A program made the position numbers and the translations under genes. Positions 1 to 8,434 of a stretch of 64,000 nt of DNA are shown here, in pieces. The notes beneath the pieces were generated by a model. The model was given only the letters and a program-made list of their open reading frames with translations, had not been told where the DNA came from and did not search any database. The DNA is from Rouxiella badensis. Lineage in GTDB: Bacteria > Pseudomonadota > Gammaproteobacteria > Enterobacterales > Enterobacteriaceae. Each line of letters opens with the position of its first letter. Position 1 is the stretch's first letter. The stretch spans positions 54,805 to 118,804 of the forward strand of contig NZ_MRWE01000015.1 of NCBI RefSeq assembly GCF_002093665.1, written 5' to 3'.

Positions 1-437
1 ATAATGTCCTCTACCGTCGAGAAGTCTTCCACCTTTTTCAGGCGACGATAGTGATTCGACATTTTTTCGACGATAGCCTCGCTCATTGAGACATGAGCAT
101 AGGCGCTGTTTTTACCGCACACCACCAGATTGATGTCTTGAACCTCTGCCAGCACCTCGAGAATACGTGCAACGTGCTCTTTGGCAAACTCGCCACAGTG
201 GATCTCCTCACCTGCGTCCACCACATAGGCTCCATTTTCAGCAACGAAGGCTATCTCCTGCTGAATTTCTGGAAAATAGTGCACCAGCTGATAAAACTGA
301 TTGCCACTGGCGACCACGAAGCGGATGTCACGCGCCTTGAGTTCGGCATACTGCTCGAGAAAACGTGCTTTATCATAGGCCTTATCGTCATTGAGAAAGG
401 TCCCGTCCATATCAACCGCAATCAGTTTAATTGACAT
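1..437 (-). CDS. supH: Cof-type HAD sugar phosphatase, SupH/YbiV-like (3' end outside window)
   Basis: Only the first 145 codons lie in the window; the gene runs off the left edge. The protein starts MSIKLIAVDMDGTFLNDD, which carries HAD motif I (DxDGT) with the nucleophile Asp near residue 9. The later stretches VVASGNQFYQL and AFVAENGA match the cap-bearing Cof subfamily, and the register closely follows E. coli YbiV (SupH), a cytoplasmic Mg-dependent phosphatase of sugar phosphates. The ATG at 437 is preceded by a weak GGAAAA ribosome site. It is divergent from the sugar permease at 909. I am confident of the family; the precise substrate is from known family members, not from this sequence. 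Confidence 0.88.
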   Translation of the reverse strand, partial: MSIKLIAVDMDGTFLNDDKAYDKARFLEQYAELKARDIRFVVASGNQFYQLVHYFPEIQQEIAFVAENGAYVVDAGEEIHCGEFAKEHVARILEVLAEVQDINLVVCGKNSAYAHVSMSEAIVEKMSNHYRRLKKVEDFSTVEDI

Positions 438-908
438 AAATTTTCCGTTTTTAAAAAGAAAAAAAGAATCGTCGCCGGCTGTCTGGCAGCAGCGCTGGCG
501 CTAAAGCTAAGCCGATAACGTATTATCCGCTAACCGTTCACCCTGTCGATTGACCTGTAACAACGAAATCTTACGATGAGATCCAGATCACAAAACTGTG
601 ATTAATCCACCGACGCTTTATCAAACAAAGGCAGAGAACTGGCGTTAACTGCTTGTTCTTATTGCCTGACTCAAAATTTGCCTAGGTTATTTAAAGTGTT
701 GGCAAAGGTTGCCGATGCTTGTCTTCGTTAAAAGTTTATGTAATCTTGCGCTCGCAAAAAAATGTGCGCCAGGTCACTTTATTGACGCACTGTTTGAGTG
801 TCATCAGGGTCAGATAACGATGCATTACCCCGCATCGGCATTTTATCTCTAAGTCAGAGGCGCCATTGAAAGCGAATAATCTGACAGCCATAAGTAACAG
901 GAACTTAC
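438..908. promoter_or_regulatory. Divergent intergenic region with two CRP-like sites
   Basis: This 471-base gap separates the divergent phosphatase and permease genes and contains no convincing ORF. Two CRP-like motifs are visible. One is TGAGA-N6-TCACA at 577-592, nine of ten core positions. The other is TGTGC-N6-TCACT at 763-778, eight of ten. A further inverted repeat, ATCACA-N4-TGTGAT, spans 587-602. Catabolite control of a sugar permease would fit, but no promoter hexamers here are strong enough to assign a start site. Confidence 0.45.
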
Positions 909-2153
909 ATGAACGAAAAATCTACAAGTTACAAAGGGCCTCTGGCTCTGCTAACGGCGCTATTCTTTATGTGGGGATTGATTACCTCACTGAATGACAT
1001 CTTGGTTCCACATTTAAAATCCCTATTCGAATTAAGCTACGTTCAGGCCTCGCTGGTTCAGTTCAGCTTCTTCTTCGCCTACTTTGTGATGTCTTATCCG
1101 GCGGGTAAAGTCGTCAGCAAGTTTGGCTATAAGGCCGGTATCATCATGGGCCTGCTGGTTGCCGCACTGGGCTGCGTGCTGTTCTATCCTTCGGCGTCAT
1201 TGCGCTCTTATCCGCTGTTCCTGCTGTCGCTGTTCATTCTGGCCTCCGGTTTAACTCTGCTACAGGTTGCGGCAAACCCTTACGTTAACTCATTGGGAAG
1301 CGCAGATACCGCAGCCAGCCGTCTTAACCTGACGCAGGCGTTTAACTCATTGGGTACCACCATTGGTCCGGTGCTGGGCGGCATGTTTATTCTTTCCGCC
1401 GTGGTGCTGACCGCTGACCAGATTTCTCATCTGCCTGCCGGTGAGCTTCAGCATTACTATGCCAGCGAGTCCTCTTCGGTGCAGATGCCCTATCTGGTGC
1501 TAACCGCGGTACTTATCCTGATTGCTCTGGTGATTAAATTCAGCAAGCTGCCAGTCTTGAGCAACGAGAAAGAGCAGGACGACGGTAAAGACCACAGCCT
1601 GTGGAAGAAAAAGCATCTGGTGTTGGGTGTGATCGGTATCTTTGCTTACGTAGGTGCGGAAGTGTCTATCGGTAGCTATCTGATAAGCCTGCTGGAGCGC
1701 CCGGACATTGCCTCTCTTTCTGCGGTTGACGCCAGCCAGAAGCTCTCCCTTTACTGGGGCGGTGCGATGGTAGGACGCTTCCTCGGCAGCGTGCTGATGA
1801 CCAAAATCAAGGCCAACCGCCTGCTGGCGTTTAACGCGATGATAGTGGTTCTGCTGATTGCCTCGGCCATCATCACCAAAGGCACTTTCAGCATGTGGGC
1901 GATTCTGTGCGTTGGCCTGTTTAACTCTATTATGTTCCCGACCATTTTCTCGCTGGCGCTGAACAAGTTGGGTGGTTTGACCGGCCGTGCTTCAGGCGTG
2001 CTGTGCATGGGTATCGTCGGCGGCGCAGTCATGCCTATCATTCAGGCTGCCGTTGCCGACCACGTTTCACTGCTGGTGTCTTTCGTTGTGCCACTGGTGT
2101 GCTACCTATACATCGCCTGGTATGGCTGCAAAGGCTACAGGCCAACTCACTAA
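909..2153 (+). CDS. FucP/GluP-type sugar:H+ symporter (MFS, FHS family)
   Basis: A 414-residue major facilitator protein with about 12 hydrophobic segments in two halves, joined by a charged loop around residues 220-240. The first helix region (LTALFFMWGLITSLNDILVP) and the later QVAANPYVNSLG and NLTQAFNSLGTTIGP are typical of the fucose/galactose-glucose/hexuronate family (FucP, Brucella GluP). The likely role is proton-driven uptake of a monosaccharide across the inner membrane. The ATG at 909 follows AGGAAC at good spacing. It stands alone, with no sugar catabolic genes beside it, so the sugar cannot be named. The length is normal for the family. Confidence 0.88.
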   Translation: MNEKSTSYKGPLALLTALFFMWGLITSLNDILVPHLKSLFELSYVQASLVQFSFFFAYFVMSYPAGKVVSKFGYKAGIIMGLLVAALGCVLFYPSASLRSYPLFLLSLFILASGLTLLQVAANPYVNSLGSADTAASRLNLTQAFNSLGTTIGPVLGGMFILSAVVLTADQISHLPAGELQHYYASESSSVQMPYLVLTAVLILIALVIKFSKLPVLSNEKEQDDGKDHSLWKKKHLVLGVIGIFAYVGAEVSIGSYLISLLERPDIASLSAVDASQKLSLYWGGAMVGRFLGSVLMTKIKANRLLAFNAMIVVLLIASAIITKGTFSMWAILCVGLFNSIMFPTIFSLALNKLGGLTGRASGVLCMGIVGGAVMPIIQAAVADHVSLLVSFVVPLVCYLYIAWYGCKGYRPTH

Positions 2154-2168
2154 GCGAATTCATTTTGG

Positions 2169-2200
2169 CCCTCCTTCTCAGCGAGGGTCAACATTTTCTG
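2169..2200 (+). terminator. Weak candidate terminator after the sugar permease
   Basis: A short stem CCCTC/GAGGG (2169-2173 with 2183-2187) lies 15 bases after the permease stop and is followed by a loosely T-containing stretch. The stem is short and the loop long, so this is only a candidate. Confidence 0.25.
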
Positions 2201-2208
2201 CCTGAGGG

Positions 2209-2592
2209 TTAATTAACAAAAATAGCCGCTTTTTTCTTCATTGATATAAATAAAGCAGACAGAGCCTCAATATTCAATGCCACCTCCTCCGGCACCCGAC
2301 AGCTCACCGAAAAATACTCACCAAGGTCTTCAAACTCATACTGATTGCCAAATACATCCTCAAGATATTCAATGCTCCCGGATTTATTTAACTCAACGCT
2401 AATTATTAGCGCAGTGTCTTTGATCGATATAAAGAAATCGTAACTATATTGAAACTCTATTTTTATTGGCAGCGTAATGTGCTGGGTATCGACCTCCTGA
2501 AGAGGACACCCCAGGAACTGTAGACAATGAATCGCATTATTAATAAGCTTATTATTCTCTTGTTCATTCTGTTGATGACCTGACGAACTCAT
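2209..2592 (-). CDS. Small orphan protein, possibly a type III-secretion-chaperone-like fold
   Basis: A 127-residue acidic protein that I do not recognise with certainty. The ATG at 2592 has a strong AAGGACG ribosome site seven bases upstream, which supports a real gene. Length, acidity and the pattern (an N-terminal helix with FLGCP, alternating beta-like segments, then a C-terminal helix ending SALFISMKKKAAIFVN) are reminiscent of class I chaperones such as Spa15/InvB. There is no secretion apparatus in the window, so this is weak inference. It lies 24 bases downstream of the next small gene on the same strand, and the pair is clearly AT-richer than its neighbours. A toxin/immunity or effector/chaperone pair are alternatives. 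Confidence 0.6.
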   Translation of the reverse strand: MSSSGHQQNEQENNKLINNAIHCLQFLGCPLQEVDTQHITLPIKIEFQYSYDFFISIKDTALIISVELNKSGSIEYLEDVFGNQYEFEDLGEYFSVSCRVPEEVALNIEALSALFISMKKKAAIFVN

Positions 2593-2616
2593 TTATCGTC
2601 CTTATGGCTGACATCT

Positions 2617-3018
2617 TCATGCCAGATTATTGATTCGAGCAACCTCCCGAGCGCTTCTACTTTCAATCTGCTGTTTTTCTTGCCGATAGCGGTTTTTCTC
2701 GGCATCAATATCAAGTCTTTTATAAAGTTCATTAGATTGGACATGAGACGAATAACGGCGAATAATATTATTCACTTGGTTCTCATGATGATAATCAGCA
2801 TCCTGTAAATTTCTATTTAGCGCATTTTCTTCCTGCCGTAGCAGCTCAGATCTGTTGCTTTTGCTGATGCCATTCCCTCCGCCGGACCGGAACATATAAA
2901 TTCGCCCCATGCCCTCAAGAAAGAATCCTTTATCTTCTTCTTTAATACGTGCAGAGGGAGAACCGGTAACAAGCTTAATCAATAAGTTATGCGTTAATAA
3001 CCCTTCATTAATAATCAT
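2617..3018 (-). CDS. Small charged orphan protein with predicted coiled coil
   Basis: A 133-residue protein of unknown function. The ATG at 3018 is preceded by AAGGATTT at good spacing. Residues about 1-55 are mixed, with a glycine-rich patch (RSGGGNGISK). Residues about 55-133 are highly charged and helical (LLRQEENALNRNLQDADYHH, then many E, K, R and Q), suggesting a coiled coil. There is no signal peptide or membrane segment. It is the first gene of a two-gene AT-rich unit with the acidic 127-residue protein downstream. Its small size and charge would suit a secreted substrate or a structural partner, but nothing in the sequence proves that. Confidence 0.6.
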   Translation of the reverse strand: MIINEGLLTHNLLIKLVTGSPSARIKEEDKGFFLEGMGRIYMFRSGGGNGISKSNRSELLRQEENALNRNLQDADYHHENQVNNIIRRYSSHVQSNELYKRLDIDAEKNRYRQEKQQIESRSAREVARINNLA

Positions 3019-3052
3019 CTTAAATCCTTATCAGCTTATTAAATTAGTGGGT

Positions 3053-3085
3053 GTTTTATTGGGCGTAAATACAACCCAATAAAAC
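3053..3085. repeat. Perfect 11-bp inverted repeat upstream of the small-gene pair
   Basis: GTTTTATTGGG at 3053-3063 is perfectly complementary to CCCAATAAAAC at 3075-3085, with an 11-base spacer. It lies 35 bases upstream of the ATG at 3018 and between the two small genes and the end of the efflux operon. It could be an operator for the small-gene unit or a terminator of the efflux operon reading leftwards. Confidence 0.55.
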
Positions 3086-3198
3086 CTCCAAGATCATTTA
3101 AGACTAAAAGATATTAAATCGGATGAATAACAAGCAAATTTATAGTGCCTCACCATTTATCCCCTTGCAATGGCTGAGTTATTTATGAGCGAAATACA

Positions 3199-4626
3199 CT
3201 AAACTGTGCCGCCAGGATAGGCCTTTTCCCACCCGCCACCCAACGCCTTGTAAAGCCGCACCAAAGACATCGACACATTAGTGTTACTGATGACCAGCGA
3301 TTGCTGCGCGTCGAGCAGCGCCTGTTGTACCGTTAACACATTGAGGAAGTCGGTGGCGCCGGCAATATATTGCCGCTGGGCGTTATCGAGTGCGATTTGC
3401 GAGTCTTCGACCACCGTGACCAGCTTCTGCCGCTGCCGTTGATGGGTATCGTAATCGACCATCGCGTCGTCCACCTCGTGCCACGCCTTCAGCACCGTTT
3501 GCTGGAAATGTACCGCAGCCTCCTGCTGCTGAGCCTTGCGCAACGCCAGTTGACCTCGAAGGCGACCGCCTTCGAAAATCGGCAGATTCAGGCCAGGGCC
3601 AAAATTGTAAAAATGCGAGCCCCACTGACCCAGCTGATTGAACTGCATCGCCTGAAGCCCGGCGTTAGCCGAAAGGGTAATGCTGGGATAAAAATCGGCG
3701 GTGGCAACGCCAATCTCCGCGGTAGCCGCATGCAGTTGGGCCTCAGCGGCACGAATATCCGGTCGGCGCTGTGCCAACTGTGACGGCAGGCCGACCGGAA
3801 CCTCAACCGGGGTGAGCGGGAGCGGTTTTACTCCGTTCAGTTCTCGGCTCAACGCACCCGGTTGTTCGGCCATCAGATAACTTAAGGCGTTGATTAAATG
3901 CGACTGCTGCTGTTCTAAAATAGGCAGCCTCGCCTGAATAGCCGCCACCTGCGCCCGCGCCTCGGCCACTTCAAGCTGAGTAGCCACGCCGTCAGACAGA
4001 CGGACAGAGGTCAATTTGAGGCTGTGCTCGGCAACGGTAAGGTTCTGCTCGGTAGTCGCCCGCTGAGCCTGAATGCCGCGCAGTTGAATATAATCCCCCG
4101 CGGTTTCTGCCTGTACCGTTAATAGCACGGCGCGTCGGAGGTCAGCGCTGGCCTCGACGCTGGCACTGGCCGACTCCAGCTCGCGACGCGCGCGGCCCCA
4201 CATATCCAGCTCCCAGGAAGCGTCAACGCCCGGCTGCCAGACGTTATAGGCTCGTTTGCCGTCAAGGCCCGAAATATCCTGCAATCCCTCCTGACTGTTG
4301 CGCGCACGCTGATAACTGACCGCACCGTTAACCGACGGCTGGCTATCACCACCGATAACGCGCCGTTCGGCCTGTGCCTGCATCAGTCGTGCGGTCGCAG
4401 CCTTCAGGTCAAGATTAGCCTGTGCCGCACGCGTAATCAGGCGGGTCAGCGTCGCGTCGTGAAAAATGCCCCACCACTGCGGGCTGATGCCTTTGTCAAC
4501 CGTGCGGCTGGCGGCGCTGCCCTGCGTCCAGACAACCGGGCCTGTGACCTGCGGCGCCTTGAAATCTGGTCCCAAGGTACAACCGCCAAGCAGCGTGACG
4601 CTCAGTGCAAGAGATACCCTCTTCAT
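3199..4626 (-). CDS. Outer-membrane efflux lipoprotein, NodT/OprM family
   Basis: A 475-residue outer-membrane factor. The N-terminus MKRVSLALSVTLLGGCTLGP has a lipobox (LLGGC) with Cys16 as the probable lipidated residue, followed by the family-typical GPDFKAP. Two repeated outer-membrane-efflux-protein halves with long helices follow; QLAQRRPDIRAAEAQL in the middle is characteristic. It would form the trimeric channel through the outer membrane for the adaptor and pump encoded just upstream. Its start overlaps the adaptor's stop by four bases (ATGA), indicating translational coupling. It is the last gene of a three-gene operon reading leftwards from 7220. Confidence 0.92.
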   Translation of the reverse strand: MKRVSLALSVTLLGGCTLGPDFKAPQVTGPVVWTQGSAASRTVDKGISPQWWGIFHDATLTRLITRAAQANLDLKAATARLMQAQAERRVIGGDSQPSVNGAVSYQRARNSQEGLQDISGLDGKRAYNVWQPGVDASWELDMWGRARRELESASASVEASADLRRAVLLTVQAETAGDYIQLRGIQAQRATTEQNLTVAEHSLKLTSVRLSDGVATQLEVAEARAQVAAIQARLPILEQQQSHLINALSYLMAEQPGALSRELNGVKPLPLTPVEVPVGLPSQLAQRRPDIRAAEAQLHAATAEIGVATADFYPSITLSANAGLQAMQFNQLGQWGSHFYNFGPGLNLPIFEGGRLRGQLALRKAQQQEAAVHFQQTVLKAWHEVDDAMVDYDTHQRQRQKLVTVVEDSQIALDNAQRQYIAGATDFLNVLTVQQALLDAQQSLVISNTNVSMSLVRLYKALGGGWEKAYPGGTV

Positions 4627-5678
4627 GGCCTGCTCCCCGCCGTTGCGGCGGTATGCACAGTGGCCTCTACCGCCATTCCGACCAACAGTCGCGATGCCTC
4701 ACGCTGGCCCGCATCAAGCACTATTTTTACCGGAATACGCTGAACCACCTTGGTAAAATTGCCGGTGGCGTTGTCGGGGGCGATAGGCGAAAAGGTCACG
4801 CCCGTCGCAGGCGCGAAGCTGTCTACCACGCCGTGCAGCGTGGCCCCGCCGAAGCTGTCGACGCGGATATCCACCGGCTGACCCGGACGAACGTGCTCAA
4901 GCTGGGTTTCCTGAAAATTACCGATAACGTAGGCACGTTTGAGCGGTACCAGGGCCAGCAGCGTATTGCCCGGCGTGACATAGGCTCCCTGCCGCGCGAC
5001 GCGTTGACCGACCCAACCGTCGACAGGCGCAACAATCTGCGTATAGGAAAGGTTCAGCTCAGCGGCATCAAGAGCAGCCTGCGCACGTTTCAACTCCCCT
5101 GTTGCGCGTTCACGCTCGGCCAGCAGAATCGCCGTTTTTTGACGCGCTGCATCCAGGGAGGCACTGTCTCGTGCGACGTTAGCCTGCGCGGTATCGATAC
5201 GCGACCGCGCCTGCTGAGCGTTCTGCTTGCTGCCTGCGCCCTGCGCCGCCAGGTCGAGATAGCGCGCAAAATCGGCTTTGGCAAAGACGTAAGTCGCCTG
5301 ACTTGCCGCCAGGGTCGCCGCCGCCTGATGAATATTGGACTGCTGCTGTATCAGGCTCGCCTCAGCGTTCGCGACCGTGGCCTGCTGAACCAGCAGATTC
5401 GCCTTTGCCGCATCGAGCGCCGCGCGCAGGTCGCGGTCATCAATATCAATCATCGGCTGTCCTTGATGCACATACTGGTTATCTTCAACCCTGACGTGGG
5501 TGATTTGTCCGCTAATGCGCGGCGTTACCAGGGTGTAATCGGCACTGATAAACGCATCGTTGGTGGTTTGGTCCGTGCTGGTGGAAAAAAGCCACCCGCA
5601 AATTAGCGCGATCGCCAAAACAGCCGCGCCAACGATGGCAATCAGGGTTTTTTTAGGGGTCAATAAAGAGGGGGTCAT
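4623..5678 (-). CDS. HlyD/EmrA-type periplasmic adaptor of a tripartite efflux pump
   Basis: A 351-residue membrane fusion protein starting at the ATG at 5678, which has AAGGTTTG upstream; the longer reading from 5684 would need TTG. An N-terminal membrane anchor (about residues 10-30) is followed by a biotinyl-lipoyl-like segment (TPRISGQITHVRVEDNQYV), a long alpha-helical hairpin (about 80-200) and the beta-barrel motif APVDGWVGQRVARQGAYV. This is the EmrA/AaeA layout. It bridges the inner-membrane MFS pump to the outer-membrane lipoprotein. Eleven bases separate it from the pump gene, and it overlaps the channel gene by four bases. Confidence 0.92.
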   Translation of the reverse strand: MTPSLLTPKKTLIAIVGAAVLAIALICGWLFSTSTDQTTNDAFISADYTLVTPRISGQITHVRVEDNQYVHQGQPMIDIDDRDLRAALDAAKANLLVQQATVANAEASLIQQQSNIHQAAATLAASQATYVFAKADFARYLDLAAQGAGSKQNAQQARSRIDTAQANVARDSASLDAARQKTAILLAERERATGELKRAQAALDAAELNLSYTQIVAPVDGWVGQRVARQGAYVTPGNTLLALVPLKRAYVIGNFQETQLEHVRPGQPVDIRVDSFGGATLHGVVDSFAPATGVTFSPIAPDNATGNFTKVVQRIPVKIVLDAGQREASRLLVGMAVEATVHTAATAGSRP

Positions 5679-5687
5679 CGTCAAACC

Positions 5688-7220
5688 TTAAGCATCTTTG
5701 ACGGGACGCGGGGGATAAACCCGTGTCGCCATCAGAGGAATAAAAATAATCAACGTCAGCGTAATAAACGCCATCACACGATAAAGGTCAGCGCTGGCCA
5801 GCACGAGCGCCTGCGCCCTAATTTGCCCGGCAAGCCGCGTGAGACCTTCATGCTGCTGCGCTAACCAAAGTGAACGCCCGCCGAGCCTGTCGACCAGCGT
5901 GTGGGAGTGAAAGTGCTCACGCATCGTAGTCACTCCCTCAAGCACGCCGGTGCCCACCACCGCCGCCATTCCTTTAACCGTGTTAAACCAGGCGGACGCA
6001 GAAGGACCTTCAATCGGCGGTAACCCATTGGTGGCGAGCATCAGAAGCGGAATGACCGCCATCGGCTGCGCGAGAATTTGCAGCATTTGCAGGCCGTAGA
6101 AGTTATTGCGGATCCAGTCGGAGGTCATCGCGCTGCCGAGATAGCAGGTCAGCGCGATAAGTCCCAGCCCGACGGCGAGTACCCACCGGCAATCCACCCG
6201 ATTGAGGTTGCACAGCGAAGAAACCAGCGGCAGCGCGAGCAGCTGACCCAGCGCGACATATAGCGCCAGCGGGGCAATTTGCAGCGGCCGATATCCCTGA
6301 ACCTCCGCCAGATAAGCGGCAGGAATGCCCGGTACCGCGACGAGGATAACCAATACGCCGCCGAGGGTAATCAGCGAGAACGTCAGGTTGCGCCGCGCCA
6401 GCTGTTGTACCTTGAAAAAAGGCAGCGGGTGGAACCACTCGTTAACCATAAACAGCGTCATACTAACCAGCCCCAACGCCAGCATGCGGCCAATAAACGG
6501 CGAGTCCAGCCAGCCAAGTCGCGTCCCCTGCTCGAGCACGATAACCAACGAGGCGATCGCCGGAAAACCCAACAGCACCCCGCGCCAGTTGAATTGGCGA
6601 AAACGCTCGAGCCGCAGCGGGTCTTGAGGGATCCCCCAGTACACGGCGCTCATCGCCAGCAAACAAACCGGCACGACCTGCCAGAATGCCCAGCGCCAGC
6701 CGACATACTCGGTCCAGAGTACCGCCAGCGGCGTGCCCAGATTTGGCCCGAAGGTTGCCGTCAATGCGTAGGCACCGAGGCCATAAAGCTTGATGCCGGG
6801 GGGTAAGAAGCGCAGCGCGACGCTCATCAACATCGGCGGCAGACAGCCGCCGAACAGCCCTTGTAGTGCACGCAGCAGGTACAGCTGGTGCAGGTTGGAG
6901 GCGAAGGGACAAAGAACGCCCAACAGCATAAAGGCGGCGGTAACGCTGAGCGTGAAGCGACGCAGCGAGAGGGTGGCCGAGAACCAGGGGGCGAAGGCCA
7001 TGGCAGCGACCTGCGTCGCCTCATAAAGGGTAGTCAGCCAGCTGCCCTCGTCGTGGCTAATTGACATCGCCCCCTGTACGTCGGGCATCGCAATATCGGT
7101 CACATGTTCATTCAGCCCGGCAATCAGCGACGCCAGCAGAATGCCCACCAGCCCAGTCATGATGCGCAGATTGAAGGTTGCGGCAGCAGGCGAAACCTTG
7201 GGTTGCGCGGTTATTTCCAT
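5688..7220 (-). CDS. EmrB-type MFS drug exporter (DHA2 family, 14 TMS)
   Basis: A 510-residue inner-membrane transporter with about 14 hydrophobic segments, the expected size for DHA2 drug:H+ antiporters. The conserved start NEHVTDIAMPDVQGAM and the motif C region GPNLGTPLAV followed by GWRWAFW are visible. With the adaptor and lipoprotein downstream it should form a pump spanning both membranes that expels drugs or aromatic acids from the cell. The ATG at 7220 has AGAGGAC upstream. The LysR gene ends 87 bases upstream on the same strand, so the regulator and pump could share a transcript or be controlled locally. Confidence 0.93.
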   Translation of the reverse strand: MEITAQPKVSPAAATFNLRIMTGLVGILLASLIAGLNEHVTDIAMPDVQGAMSISHDEGSWLTTLYEATQVAAMAFAPWFSATLSLRRFTLSVTAAFMLLGVLCPFASNLHQLYLLRALQGLFGGCLPPMLMSVALRFLPPGIKLYGLGAYALTATFGPNLGTPLAVLWTEYVGWRWAFWQVVPVCLLAMSAVYWGIPQDPLRLERFRQFNWRGVLLGFPAIASLVIVLEQGTRLGWLDSPFIGRMLALGLVSMTLFMVNEWFHPLPFFKVQQLARRNLTFSLITLGGVLVILVAVPGIPAAYLAEVQGYRPLQIAPLALYVALGQLLALPLVSSLCNLNRVDCRWVLAVGLGLIALTCYLGSAMTSDWIRNNFYGLQMLQILAQPMAVIPLLMLATNGLPPIEGPSASAWFNTVKGMAAVVGTGVLEGVTTMREHFHSHTLVDRLGGRSLWLAQQHEGLTRLAGQIRAQALVLASADLYRVMAFITLTLIIFIPLMATRVYPPRPVKDA

Positions 7221-7307
7221 TACTTGTCCTCTACAGATTAATGAGAGGCTCAGTCTAGAAAGGCGCGAGGGATTGAGAAATTGCTATGTTTGCAGTTGAG
7301 GAGTGCG

Positions 7308-8210
7308 TCAGACGCACGACTGGCACAGATCATGAATGATGCGCCGCAGCCAGCGATGAGCAGCATCACGTTGAAAACGCGGATGCCAGGCCTGCACTAT
7401 CGGAATAGCCTCGACCGTCACCGGCAGCGCAAAGCTGCGCGCTTTAATCCCCATGCTCTGCACCGCGCGGACCACGTGCTCCGGCAGCGAAAGAATCAGG
7501 TCTGAATTGCCTAACGAAAACACGCCAGAGTGGAAGGTTGGCACCACCAGCGAGATAGGCCGCAGCAGTCCCGACTCTGCCAACTGTTTATCGATGGGAC
7601 CCCGCGCCCGCCCCCGTCTCGAGACGCTAATGTGCTCATAGGCGGCATAACTTTGCGGGGTAATCTCGGCGTTGAAGATGGGATGATCCTCGCGAGCCAG
7701 CCCCATAAACCGAGTGCTAAACAGTGACTGCACGTGAATATCGTCACCCAGCGGGCGCATCGCGCTGATATAGAGATCGACCTTGCCATCCCGCAGGCTG
7801 TCTTCATCGCTGCCGTTTTCTGGCGTAAAGCGGATCCCGACGTTAGGAGCCTCCTCACGCAAACGCGCAAGCAACACGCCGCCGTAGGCGCTGATAAACA
7901 CGTCATTGGCGTGCAGCGTAAAAGTACGCTCCAGCGCCGCGAGCGAAAGCACCGACTCAGGTTGCAGCAGCGTTATCGCGCTTTCCATCGTCTGATGCAC
8001 CTGTTCACGCAACGCCAGCGCACGCGGCGTCGGTACCATTCTGCGCCCAGTCTTCACCAGAATCGGGTCGCCAAGCTGCTCGCGGATGCGGGTCAACGTG
8101 CGGCTCATCGCGGGGGGACTCAGGTTCATGCGCCGCGCAGCACCAATCACCGAGCCTTCTTCTAACAAGGCATCGAGCGCAATAATCAGGTTTAGATCGG
8201 GAAGCTTCAT
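7308..8210 (-). CDS. LysR-family transcriptional regulator, upstream of the efflux operon
   Basis: A 300-residue LysR-type regulator. An N-terminal winged helix-turn-helix (LIIALDALLEEGSVIGAARR, then LSPPAMSRTLTRIREQLGD) occupies about residues 6-60. A two-lobed effector-binding domain follows. I chose the ATG at 8210 (MKLPDLNL); the reading from 8219 needs TTG. The subtype resembles YbeF/NodD-like regulators. It is encoded in the same direction as, and just before, the efflux operon, so that operon is its most likely target, although LysR genes are more often divergent from their targets. Confidence 0.88.
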   Translation of the reverse strand: MKLPDLNLIIALDALLEEGSVIGAARRMNLSPPAMSRTLTRIREQLGDPILVKTGRRMVPTPRALALREQVHQTMESAITLLQPESVLSLAALERTFTLHANDVFISAYGGVLLARLREEAPNVGIRFTPENGSDEDSLRDGKVDLYISAMRPLGDDIHVQSLFSTRFMGLAREDHPIFNAEITPQSYAAYEHISVSRRGRARGPIDKQLAESGLLRPISLVVPTFHSGVFSLGNSDLILSLPEHVVRAVQSMGIKARSFALPVTVEAIPIVQAWHPRFQRDAAHRWLRRIIHDLCQSCV

Positions 8211-8434
8211 AATAATCAATCATATCGAGAGGATGGCCGAGTTATAGCACAGCGCCGAATCCCAGGGCCAGCACGAATACCCTCTTCCCTGCGCCTTTTG
8301 TTGCCAGAATGAAACAATCAAACACTTTGCTGCAAAATACTCGCGGTTTAGAAAAAATGCGGTAGGATGATTTCACTGATTCGGCACGCCGAATACTTCC
8401 CGTTAATGTCATTTAAAATAGAAAGGTCGCGAAC

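Noticed and set aside
93..434. 113-residue plus-strand ORF at the left edge
   Set aside because: It is the antisense shadow of the SupH-type phosphatase, whose protein carries the HAD motif in the minus-strand frame.
4605..5606. 333-residue plus-strand ORF
   Set aside because: It lies opposite the HlyD-type adaptor, is rich in Arg and other residues typical of antisense frames in GC-rich genes, and has no recognisable motif.
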